Assembly: GCF_007859295.1 (NCBI RefSeq)
Contig: NZ_VOHB01000002.1
Coordinates: forward strand, 1,055,624 to 1,119,623
Source of the DNA: Planococcus sp. CPCC 101016
Lineage (GTDB): Bacteria; Bacillota; Bacilli; Bacillales_A; Planococcaceae
Length of the DNA stretch: 64,000 nt
Direction of reading: 5' to 3'
Shown here: positions 19,629-28,086 of the stretch, in pieces
Position numbering within the stretch: position 1 is the first letter of the stretch
Layout: each line of letters opens with the position of its first letter
Translations under genes and position numbers: made by a program
The notes under the pieces: model-generated
Seen by the model: only the letters and a program-made list of their open reading frames with translations
Database searches by the model: none
What the model was told of the DNA's origin: nothing

Positions 19629-21245
19629 ATGATGGATGTAGCAGTGAGTGTTAAAGATATCACAAAAAAATACAGTTTATATAAGGATCCATGGGGTCCG
19701 ATCAAAGAAGTGGTCACCCGCAAGAAACTGCATAAAGATTTTTTTGCGCTGATGGGCGTGACAATTGAATTCCCTAAAGGGGAATCCATTGGCATCCTCG
19801 GGAAAAACGGCTCTGGTAAATCAACTTTGCTGAAAATCATCACAGGCATCACAGAACCGACTTCAGGGAAGGTGGATGTCCATGGGTCCATCGTGTTTCT
19901 TGATGTTAGTTCAGGCATTGATTCGGAATTAAGCGGCTACGACAATATTTTCATGAAAGGCACACTTCTGGGCTATTCAAAACAGGAAATGCTGGCGAAA
20001 ATCGACGACATTATCGAGTTTTCAGAGCTGGGAGAATTTATTGGCCAGCCTGTAAAGAACTACTCTTCCGGAATGAAAGCCAAACTGGGATTTGCGATCT
20101 CAGTCAATGTAGATCCTGATATTTTAATCGTCGATGAAGCATTGGCGGTGGGGGACTCATCTTTCCAAAAAAAATGCATGGAAAAAATGAATGACTTTAA
20201 GCTTCAGGGAAAAACGATTATTTTTGTAAGCCATGATAATCATGCGGTCGAATCTTTTTGTTCAAAAGCTGCCTGGATCCATCAGGGAGAACTTATAACG
20301 TATGGCGATGCCAAATTCGTCGGCTCCATGTATGCGGAGTTTATGAGTGGAAGAAAACCGATTGAATCCATCCAGGCGGAAATTCAGTATGAGCATGCCA
20401 TTGAACAGGTGCACTATGGAACGACAGAAGACGGCTTTAACCTTCAATTAAACGGGTTTGTTCGGGACCAGCAAATGGTCGATGTTCAAGGGCGCTTCCA
20501 GCTGGCTATACGGGATAACCGGACCGGGGAAACCGTCATGAAGGATTTGGAACCGGCAAGTAAAGGATTTACGGTCAGTTTCAGCGAAACAGAGTTTCCT
20601 TTGTTTTTCAAGCCGGGGAAATTCAATTTCTGGCTGCGTGAAGAAATGGAAAACAAAAAAGCAGTGGAGTTTTCCATTTGGGCAGGAAAGGCTGACATCA
20701 GAGAGCAGCAAAGCAAGGGAGCCGATCATTTTCAATACCAGTTCAAAGTTCAGCAAAACAGCCTGGAATTGGCGATTGAAAATATCGGAAAAGTGGAGCA
20801 GCAAGTTAACAGGATTTGGGTCGAAGACGAGTTGCTCCATATCGAAGGAGTCGCTTTTGTTCGAGGCTATGAAACAAAATTTGAAAATGACGTCTTGATG
20901 AAGTTTTATTTGACGGATCTCAGCAGTTTTGAACGCTGCGTGTTTCCTGTCGAAGTCAGTGAAACAGAAGAAATCACAGAAAATCCGGCTTATAATCCGC
21001 AAGGGAAAGTCTATAATTTTTCCCGCTTCAAAGTGGTGCTGGATATGGCAGAACTTGAGCCTGGAAGGTATGAAAGCCATTTGAGCTACCGGATGGCAAA
21101 TGCGCCGCACCATCGGTTTTTGAATCTGGTCTGGGCATCAAAACTGAATGAATACCCGAGAGAGCCTTATTCTACAGAAACCTATACGGCTGATATCCAA
21201 ACCGCGAACAAGTATCTGCGGCTCGAGAAGACGGCTAAATCATAA
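19629..21245 (+). CDS. ABC export ATPase with C-terminal extension (TagH/Wzt-like), system 1
   Basis: A 538-residue ATPase. Residues 1-245 form the nucleotide-binding domain: Walker A GKNGSGKST, signature YSSGMKAKLG, Walker B ILIVDEA and switch His in VSHDNH. Residues about 250-538 are a beta-rich extension in two parts, comparable in position to the Wzt or TagH C-terminal domains that recognise the polymer or sit at the membrane; I do not recognise it more precisely. The other TagH-like protein in this window (about 272 residues) lacks it, which suggests the two exporters handle different polymers. Confidence 0.88.
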   Translation: MMDVAVSVKDITKKYSLYKDPWGPIKEVVTRKKLHKDFFALMGVTIEFPKGESIGILGKNGSGKSTLLKIITGITEPTSGKVDVHGSIVFLDVSSGIDSELSGYDNIFMKGTLLGYSKQEMLAKIDDIIEFSELGEFIGQPVKNYSSGMKAKLGFAISVNVDPDILIVDEALAVGDSSFQKKCMEKMNDFKLQGKTIIFVSHDNHAVESFCSKAAWIHQGELITYGDAKFVGSMYAEFMSGRKPIESIQAEIQYEHAIEQVHYGTTEDGFNLQLNGFVRDQQMVDVQGRFQLAIRDNRTGETVMKDLEPASKGFTVSFSETEFPLFFKPGKFNFWLREEMENKKAVEFSIWAGKADIREQQSKGADHFQYQFKVQQNSLELAIENIGKVEQQVNRIWVEDELLHIEGVAFVRGYETKFENDVLMKFYLTDLSSFERCVFPVEVSETEEITENPAYNPQGKVYNFSRFKVVLDMAELEPGRYESHLSYRMANAPHHRFLNLVWASKLNEYPREPYSTETYTADIQTANKYLRLEKTAKS

Positions 21246-21287
21246 TATAAACCGCTGAAGGCCAATCTATTCACAAGGAGTAATCAT

Positions 21288-22466
21288 ATGGAGCGAAAGA
21301 ATATCGTTTTTCTAATCAATGAATTCAATAGCCATGGCGGTGCGCAACGGGTGGCTTCTATTTTGACGGAAGAATTTATGAAAGATGGTCATCATGTCTC
21401 CATTTTAAGTGTCAATGAACAGAAAAATGCTCCCAGTTATTTTTCGGAAGATGTTCCTGTAAAGCTCATCCACAAAGACAATTATCGGCCTCCTGCACCA
21501 ATCGAGCTTTCTTCGAACTTGAAGCAGTGGCGGTTGATGAAAGTGTCAAAAGATCTGAAGCGCCGCTATCGTCTGCAGAAGCAGCGCAATAATGTGAAAA
21601 AGTTTTTTGAGGATTTCGGAGATGAAGAAGTGTATGTCATTGCGATTCAAGTTTATGGCATGCAATGGATGCAGCCGGTGCTTTATAAAAGAAACATCAA
21701 ATTCATCGGCCAAAGCCATGAAAGTGTAGCAGCCGCTAAAAGTTCCCAGCGCTACAAACGGATACTGAGCCATTACCGCCAAGTTTCGAAGTTTCTTCTT
21801 CTGACACAAAAAGATGAAGAGCATTTTAAAGAGGCTGGGTTTACGAATACAGGAGTAATGTACAATCCCTCACCTTTTCGTCATTTCACCCCTCCAGAGA
21901 CATTGTATCAGCATAAAAAAATCGTTTCCTCCGGAAGATTGGTAGCAGGCAAAGGTTTTGATGTCTTGATCGAGTCTTTTGCATCCGTGGCAGATACGCT
22001 GCCAGGATGGACACTTCATATTTATGGAGAAGGGCCAGCAGAAGGATCGCTCCAAAATCTCATTCGCATATTCGATCTGGAAGAGCGGGTCTTTTTGGAA
22101 GGGCAGACTGAAGACATTGAGGCTTCTTTAAGAGAAGCCAGTCTCTTTGTCCTGTCTTCAAAAGCAGAAGGCCTTCCTATGTCGTTGATAGAAGCACAGT
22201 CATGCGGTTTGCCATGTGTTTCCACTGATTGTGCTCCAGGCATTCGTGAAATCTTAACGGAGTATGAAGATAGCCTGATTGCACCTGTTGGAGATGTCCA
22301 TCTAATAGGGCGGCATATAAAACGCTTGGCGGATAATCCAGAGCTGTTTTATTCCTATAGCAGGAAGGCTTATGAAAACAGCCTGAAGTTTGATAAGAAA
22401 GTCATCAAACAGCAATGGTATGAACTTTTTGAAGAGTTGGGAGGGCAACGAGATGGTCAATCGTAA
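21288..22466 (+). CDS. Glycosyltransferase family 4
   Basis: A 392-residue GT-B fold enzyme. The N-terminal FNSHGGAQRVASIL acceptor loop and the C-terminal donor-site motifs SSGRLVAGKGFDVLIESF and EGLPMSLIEAQSCGLP (the E-x7-E pair) are characteristic of GT4. AAGGAGTAATCAT provides the ribosome site. It sits between the exporter and the bifunctional GT2/glycerophosphotransferase gene and overlaps the latter's start by 14 bases, so they are translationally coupled. Role inferred: adding a sugar to the wall polymer or its linkage; donor unknown. Confidence 0.9.
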   Translation: MERKNIVFLINEFNSHGGAQRVASILTEEFMKDGHHVSILSVNEQKNAPSYFSEDVPVKLIHKDNYRPPAPIELSSNLKQWRLMKVSKDLKRRYRLQKQRNNVKKFFEDFGDEEVYVIAIQVYGMQWMQPVLYKRNIKFIGQSHESVAAAKSSQRYKRILSHYRQVSKFLLLTQKDEEHFKEAGFTNTGVMYNPSPFRHFTPPETLYQHKKIVSSGRLVAGKGFDVLIESFASVADTLPGWTLHIYGEGPAEGSLQNLIRIFDLEERVFLEGQTEDIEASLREASLFVLSSKAEGLPMSLIEAQSCGLPCVSTDCAPGIREILTEYEDSLIAPVGDVHLIGRHIKRLADNPELFYSYSRKAYENSLKFDKKVIKQQWYELFEELGGQRDGQS

Positions 22467-25125
22467 AGATATGCAGCAGCCGCCGAAACTCTCTGTAGTC
22501 GTCATTGCCTTCAATAACGAATTGTACATAGAAGAAGCACTGCAATCGTTGCAAGAACAAACTTATGCCAATTTGGAAGTTGTAGTCGTCAACGATTTTT
22601 CAAGCGACCGGACAGGAGAACTGATTGATCGCTTTGTGGAAGGGAAGCCCAATTTTAAAGCTATTCATCTCCCTGAAAACAGCGGAGGCTGCAGTACGCC
22701 GCGGAATACCGGAATTGCCAATTCAACCGGCGAATACTTGATGTTCTTGGATGGAGACGATTGGTACACAGTGACGGCCTGTGAAAAAATGGTGGAAGCA
22801 ATGGATCGCACCGATTCGGACTTTGTGGCAGGCCAAGTGATTCGCACTAATAATTACGAAATTTGGTACCACAAGCAATTGTATTCGACTGAACGCACCA
22901 ACTTGAATATCCGGGAATTTATGGGGATGTTATTCGACAGTTTATCTGTCAATAAAATCTACAAACGATCGTTTCTGGATGCTCACCAGCTGCGGTTCCC
23001 CGAAGGCATCCATTATGAAGATATCGTTTTCACAGGAAAAGCTTATTTTCTTGCCGAATCATTCAGTATTATTCCGGAGCCGGTCTACTACTGGCGAGTG
23101 GTGGAAAACAGCGATGTGAAATCGATCACCAATCGGCGCTTTGAATTTGATAATTTTCAAAACCGCATCGTGGCCCACCGTTATTTCGACCAATTTCTGA
23201 GAGAAAGCGGAGCTTCGCTTTATCAAAAAGAAAAAAACAATAAATTTCTACGGCACGATCTAAAACTTTATACCAATGACTATCTCCTTTTTGATGAGGA
23301 ATACAAAGAAAAGTTCCATGCACTGATCTATGACTATTTGCATGAAACAATGGACGAGTATGCGTTTTTGAACCTGGCGGAAAAGGATCGGATTCTCTAC
23401 TACTTGCTGTACATCGGGGACCGTGCCGCATTTGATGATTACATTGCTTATATTAATGGATACGAAACGGTGGCCAACCGAATCCAAACAGTCGGAAGCC
23501 AGTATTATTTCAGTGCTTCCTCAACAGATGCTCACCATCAAAAATTCTTAAAAATGCAAGGTCCATTAATTACTTATCGCATTTCAACCATTCATTTGGA
23601 TGAAAAAATTTTTTCATTCAAGGCGGATGTAAACATCAACTCAATTGATGATGATAGCATTACGTCCTTTTGGATGCTGCGAAACAGACAGACAGGAGCT
23701 ACGCTCGTCTCAGAGAAAATGGAAGATGGAACAATCAGCTTCCATGTGGAAAACATGACGGAAGGCAATTACTATCTTTCCTTGTATGTAAATCATATGG
23801 GCAATCTCCACAAAGTATTAGTCAAGAAGTCTGAAATAAGCGAGTTGCCAAATATCGAAGTGAAAACGGGCAGCTTATCGAAAAGCATTTACATCAACCA
23901 AAAAAATTCCTTCTCTATCCGGGTTCAGCCATTGAAAAACATTGATCAAGTCAAATGGAGGTTAAAGCAAAGAAGAGCGGCGCAGTCTGCTAAAAAACCA
24001 CAGTCCAAAGAGTCCGCTTTCCAAAAATGGGCGAAGCGCTGGATTCCCAAATTGCCGGTCCGCTCCAATTGGGTCTTGTTTGAAAGCCATATGGGCAAAC
24101 AATACAGCGACAGCCCCAAGTATATATATGAGCAGTTAGTGAAAACAGACCGCAACTTTAAATACATCTGGTCTTTCCAGGACCCTGAAATTGTGGATTT
24201 GCCAGGTCCAGCCATAAAGGTGAAGAGAAACAGCCTGAAGCATCTTTATTACCTGAATCGTGCAAAGTATTGGGTCGACAATCAGGGAATGGCTCACCTT
24301 GCGGATAAGAAAGAACAGCAAGTTTATGTGCAAACCTGGCATGGCACTCCGCTGAAAAGAATGGGTTATGACCAGAAGAAGCTGCCAACTAACCAGGAAC
24401 TTGCCAAGTTAAAGAAGCAAACCGACGTATGGGATTACTTGGTTTCTCCTAATCGATACACAAGCAAAGTGCTGAAGAGGGGATTCAGGTATGGCGGTGA
24501 AATTCTGGAGACAGGCTATCCGAGAAATGATCTGCTGATCAGCCAACCCCCGGAAATTCTGGAAAAGGCACGTATGCACCTAGGCGTATCTTCTGAAAAA
24601 CGGGTCATCCTGTTCGCGCCGACATTTAGGGATTGGGATCCAAATTCATTCCAGCGTGTGCTGGATGACGTCCAGATTTTAAGTAAAGAGATCGGAGAAG
24701 ACACTGTGCTTGTCCTTCGGCTCCATTACTTATTGTCAGATAAGATTGCCCAATTTGAATTGCCTCCGAACATTATAGATGCTTCGAATTATCAGGACAT
24801 TCAAGAACTCTATTTAGTGGCCGACATGCTAATCACGGATTATTCGTCTGTCATGTTCGATTATGCGCTGCTGAAGCGGCCGATTTTACTGTATTGCTAC
24901 GATTTGGATGAATATATTACTCGGCGTGGCATGTACTTCGACTTTGCTGACAAGGCACCTGGACCTGTCTGTGAAACGATAGATGAATTGCTCAATTACG
25001 TAACCCATCCTGAAAGACTCACTGAATATCGGGAAGCTTTGGACCAATTTGTTGAGGAGTTCGGAAGCTTGGAGGATGGAAAAGCTTCCGCTAAAGTGAT
25101 TGAGAGTGTGTTTAGACAAAGATAA
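22453..25125 (+). CDS. Bifunctional GT2 glycosyltransferase / CDP-glycerol glycerophosphotransferase
   Basis: An 890-residue fusion. The N-terminal 330 residues are a GT2 fold (VVIAFNNELYIEEALQSL, metal site MFLDGDDWY, later HYEDIVF); a beta-rich middle of about 180 residues follows; the last 370 residues are a TagF-type domain with VQTWHGTPLKRMG (catalytic His), SPNRYTSKVL, LFAPTFRDW and MLITDYSSVMFDYALL. The start at 22453 follows GGGAGGG inside the previous gene. It could add a sugar and a glycerol-phosphate unit to the same chain, giving a mixed glycosyl-glycerol-phosphate polymer; this is inferred from the domains. A ribitol-phosphate relative cannot be excluded. Confidence 0.9.
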   Translation: MVNRKDMQQPPKLSVVVIAFNNELYIEEALQSLQEQTYANLEVVVVNDFSSDRTGELIDRFVEGKPNFKAIHLPENSGGCSTPRNTGIANSTGEYLMFLDGDDWYTVTACEKMVEAMDRTDSDFVAGQVIRTNNYEIWYHKQLYSTERTNLNIREFMGMLFDSLSVNKIYKRSFLDAHQLRFPEGIHYEDIVFTGKAYFLAESFSIIPEPVYYWRVVENSDVKSITNRRFEFDNFQNRIVAHRYFDQFLRESGASLYQKEKNNKFLRHDLKLYTNDYLLFDEEYKEKFHALIYDYLHETMDEYAFLNLAEKDRILYYLLYIGDRAAFDDYIAYINGYETVANRIQTVGSQYYFSASSTDAHHQKFLKMQGPLITYRISTIHLDEKIFSFKADVNINSIDDDSITSFWMLRNRQTGATLVSEKMEDGTISFHVENMTEGNYYLSLYVNHMGNLHKVLVKKSEISELPNIEVKTGSLSKSIYINQKNSFSIRVQPLKNIDQVKWRLKQRRAAQSAKKPQSKESAFQKWAKRWIPKLPVRSNWVLFESHMGKQYSDSPKYIYEQLVKTDRNFKYIWSFQDPEIVDLPGPAIKVKRNSLKHLYYLNRAKYWVDNQGMAHLADKKEQQVYVQTWHGTPLKRMGYDQKKLPTNQELAKLKKQTDVWDYLVSPNRYTSKVLKRGFRYGGEILETGYPRNDLLISQPPEILEKARMHLGVSSEKRVILFAPTFRDWDPNSFQRVLDDVQILSKEIGEDTVLVLRLHYLLSDKIAQFELPPNIIDASNYQDIQELYLVADMLITDYSSVMFDYALLKRPILLYCYDLDEYITRRGMYFDFADKAPGPVCETIDELLNYVTHPERLTEYREALDQFVEEFGSLEDGKASAKVIESVFRQR

Positions 25126-25137
25126 AGGGGGAAGAGT

Positions 25138-26685
25138 ATGGCAATTCTCGTTTCTATCGTTATTCCTGTGTATAACGCAATTCCGTATTTAGAAGCTTGT
25201 TTGGAATCAGTTGCCATGCAGACCTATAAGAATCTTGAAGTAGTGGCAATCAATGATGGATCAACCGACTTAAGTGAAGAGACGCTTCAGCGATTTGCCC
25301 AAAACGACAAGCGTTTTCGGGTCTACTCACAGGACAATCACGGCTTGGGATACACGCGTAATCGCGGCATCTCTTTAAGCAGCGGGAGCTATATTTTCTT
25401 TTTGGATTCGGATGACATCATTCCGCCTAAAGCCATCCGTTCGCTGGTGGAAGCGGCAGAGGAAAGCGGGGCTGATTATGCGGTAGGCAAAGTGATCCGC
25501 TTCGACAAAGAGCGGCAGTATGCACCTCCCCGCCATGTGGAATTTGGTTTGTACCAGGAGAAAAAGTTAACGACGCTGCAGGAAAACCCGGAACTTCTCC
25601 AAGACAGCATAGCCTGCAATAAACTGTGGAAAAGGGAATTGCTCACTGATAACGGGATAAGATTCATAGAAGGAAAGTATTATGAAGACTTGTCTGTAAC
25701 TTTAAAAGCGGCTGTCCTGGCAAAAAAAATTCAAGTCATTGATGAAGTCGTCTATAAATGGCGCATACGCGAAGGAGAACTTAAGCCGTCTATAACCCAA
25801 CAGCAAATGAAACTGGAAAACACTGCGCACCGCCTTGAAGCCCTGACTGAAAATCGTCAGTGGCTGATTGCGACGAATAGGCCGCAGCAAATCATCGATG
25901 AGCACGATCTCAAAGGCTTACTGGACGTCATGCGCCTGCATGTTCTTAAGTTTTCCCTTATTATTGAACAGGAAAAGGATCAGTGGAAAAATCTAGTGTT
26001 GTCTTATCTAAGAAATATTCCACCCACTGTTGCCTCAAAATTACCCGATAAAGAAAAGTTGCTATACCAATTGCTGATGACCGAGAAAGATGAGGACCTG
26101 ATGGGGGTTTCGCAGCTGCTCACGAATACAGAAAAGTCGCCAATTGTAAAACAGGAAAATGGCCTCTTTGTCTTTCAGGGAAGCGATGCGGAATACGATG
26201 TCACGAAATTCAATAAACCCAAGGTCGTTGTGGAAAATATCGAGAAGCAGGAAAGTTATTGGAATCTGTCTGGAACGGTATGGATTCCTAAAGCTTCGCA
26301 ACCGCTAAAGGGGAACTTGTATGCCAGAGACAGAAAAACCAATCGGGAATTGCTAGTAGCCAGCCTCGAACTGGATCAAGCTGTTGAAGGGCAAGTCTAT
26401 CCGTATGAAGAACAGACGTTCACAATCGAGCTGAATAGTAAACCGATGGCAGAAGCAAGTAAAGATACAACCTTTGATTTCTATTTCAGGCTGGATCAGT
26501 TTACCCGCTCGCCAAGAACCAGGGTACGGCTGCATTCCACATCCGACACTGCTGAACCTCTAAAAGTGGACAAGCAGATAATTACTCTTTACCGAACTAA
26601 TTATGGAAATTTAAGTTCTACAATATCGAAACCACAGCGTCTAAAATCGTTGATTAAGAAATTTTTGCCATTAGAAAAACAATAA
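25138..26685 (+). CDS. Glycosyltransferase family 2 with C-terminal extension
   Basis: A 515-residue protein. The N-terminal 230 residues are a GT2 domain (VSIVIPVYNAIPYLEACLES, VAINDGSTDLSEET, metal site FFLDSDDII, later GKYYEDLSVT). The remaining 280 residues form a helical part and a beta-rich part that resemble the middle of the preceding fusion protein but lack its glycerophosphotransferase domain. It starts 12 bases after that gene, with GGGGGAAG as ribosome site, so they share an operon that ends at the hairpins around 26.7 kb. Confidence 0.88.
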   Translation: MAILVSIVIPVYNAIPYLEACLESVAMQTYKNLEVVAINDGSTDLSEETLQRFAQNDKRFRVYSQDNHGLGYTRNRGISLSSGSYIFFLDSDDIIPPKAIRSLVEAAEESGADYAVGKVIRFDKERQYAPPRHVEFGLYQEKKLTTLQENPELLQDSIACNKLWKRELLTDNGIRFIEGKYYEDLSVTLKAAVLAKKIQVIDEVVYKWRIREGELKPSITQQQMKLENTAHRLEALTENRQWLIATNRPQQIIDEHDLKGLLDVMRLHVLKFSLIIEQEKDQWKNLVLSYLRNIPPTVASKLPDKEKLLYQLLMTEKDEDLMGVSQLLTNTEKSPIVKQENGLFVFQGSDAEYDVTKFNKPKVVVENIEKQESYWNLSGTVWIPKASQPLKGNLYARDRKTNRELLVASLELDQAVEGQVYPYEEQTFTIELNSKPMAEASKDTTFDFYFRLDQFTRSPRTRVRLHSTSDTAEPLKVDKQIITLYRTNYGNLSSTISKPQRLKSLIKKFLPLEKQ

Positions 26686-26714
26686 AAAAAGCACTTCCTT
26701 TGAGGAAGTGCTTT
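26684..26714 (-). terminator. Terminator, minus-strand orientation
   Basis: The stem AGCACTTCCT / AGGAAGTGCT is preceded by seven A on the plus strand, so it terminates leftward transcripts (the acyltransferase gene). Confidence 0.8.
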
Positions 26715-26716
26715 CG

Positions 26717-26754
26717 AAAGACTGTCGATTGAATTCACAGTCTTTTTTTTTCTG
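26717..26754 (+). terminator. Terminator, plus-strand orientation
   Basis: AAAGACTGT pairs with ACAGTCTTT and runs into nine T residues. It ends the rightward wall-polymer operon. Together with the adjacent leftward hairpin it forms a back-to-back pair. Confidence 0.9.
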
Positions 26755-26787
26755 GTTTTTTACAAAAGAATTTAAGCAAGCAAAGTC

Positions 26788-27882
26788 TTATTGTTCATAA
26801 TTTACATTCTGAGACCTCTTATCAAATGAGGCTTTATTTGAAGCTGCTGGCTCTAAATATTTTATTTTTCCAGTGAAGTGTCGTGTGAGTCCACTTTGAT
26901 ATAATAAGAACGCAACTCCGATGCAGGAAGAGATGGTGAGAAAAGCCATAATCGCTACATAAGCAAAGAAGTTATCGCCAAACGTCATTGAAAGTTTAGC
27001 GAAGTAAGGAAGAAAAACCATATGGGTTAAGTAGATAAAAAATGAAAAATTACTTATCATTACCAAGGTTTGATTGTCATAATTGAATTTACGAATTAAC
27101 GCTACTAAAAGGAAGAACATACTCACAGAATACAGCAACATATCATATCGTTCACTTGAAATTCTTGTATAGTCCATTTCCAAATAATTATACATTATAA
27201 TACCAAAACTGATAAGAGTCATCAAAACAGGCACCCATATCTTGTCTGTTAAAAATGTGATAAGTTGTTCATAGTATTGACCAATATAAAATGCGACAAT
27301 AAAATAAAACAGCCACATAAAGATGTGTGTTTTGTACCAAAGTGGATAGTCAGTCAATATGAGATTTTGATAGAAGTTGACATGCACAAAACAGTATACA
27401 TGTGCAAAAGAGATGGCGAACGAAATAAGTATAGGTCCAAGAGGATTAACCCGCGCCAAGTATTTTCCAATAAGCCAATGAAGAATGTAAAATTGGAAGA
27501 TGACAATGACGAAAAATCCATACCATTGGCCTAATACTACCTTCTGGAAAGCAACTTCAATAAAAGAAGAAAAATCTTTATCAGAACCTCTGTAACTAAC
27601 TATCAATCCAATCAATATGTAAGGCAATAAAATATACTTTATCCGTTTTAAGAAAAAGCCATTTTTTAATCCATTTGGGTAATTTTTAGACAGTAGAGTT
27701 TCGGATAATAATATGAATATAGGAGTAGAACAAAGTAAAGCAAATCTTAACCAAAGAATGTACTGATCATATGCAGCTTGGTCCACCTCTACATTTCTTA
27801 AGTAATTCGATATTGAGTGTGTAACCACGATAGAAAGGCACATGATGGCTCTAATAATATTAATTTCATTTAAATTTTTCAC
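26788..27882 (-). CDS. Membrane acyltransferase (acyltransferase family 3)
   Basis: A 364-residue polytopic protein with about ten hydrophobic segments and the family start NEINIIRAIMCLSIVVTHS (conserved His in the first helix region). Such proteins O-acetylate or succinylate surface polysaccharides, or act as related exopolysaccharide transferases. It is the only leftward gene within this stretch of the block and is noticeably AT-richer than its neighbours, as is the divergent gene that follows. Substrate unknown; modification of the local wall polymer is inferred from position. Confidence 0.85.
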   Translation of the reverse strand: MKNLNEINIIRAIMCLSIVVTHSISNYLRNVEVDQAAYDQYILWLRFALLCSTPIFILLSETLLSKNYPNGLKNGFFLKRIKYILLPYILIGLIVSYRGSDKDFSSFIEVAFQKVVLGQWYGFFVIVIFQFYILHWLIGKYLARVNPLGPILISFAISFAHVYCFVHVNFYQNLILTDYPLWYKTHIFMWLFYFIVAFYIGQYYEQLITFLTDKIWVPVLMTLISFGIIMYNYLEMDYTRISSERYDMLLYSVSMFFLLVALIRKFNYDNQTLVMISNFSFFIYLTHMVFLPYFAKLSMTFGDNFFAYVAIMAFLTISSCIGVAFLLYQSGLTRHFTGKIKYLEPAASNKASFDKRSQNVNYEQ

Positions 27883-28086
27883 GTAATTTCTCCAATTAGC
27901 AAACCGATACTCGAAGCAGTAAGGTTATTTCTTTATTTGATAAAGCAAGTAAGCGTATTACCTGTTCACATTATTACAGTATAATTACTCTTTTTCGAAC
28001 TGTCTATGCTTTTTTTAATTGACAGAAATTACAAGAATGATAACATTACATAAGATATTGTAATAATAAAACTGTTTGGGAGATAA

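Noticed and set aside
20448..21113. A 221-codon antisense open frame inside the ATPase gene
   Set aside because: The opposite strand encodes a clear ABC protein; the antisense product has no motif, start signal or plausible composition.
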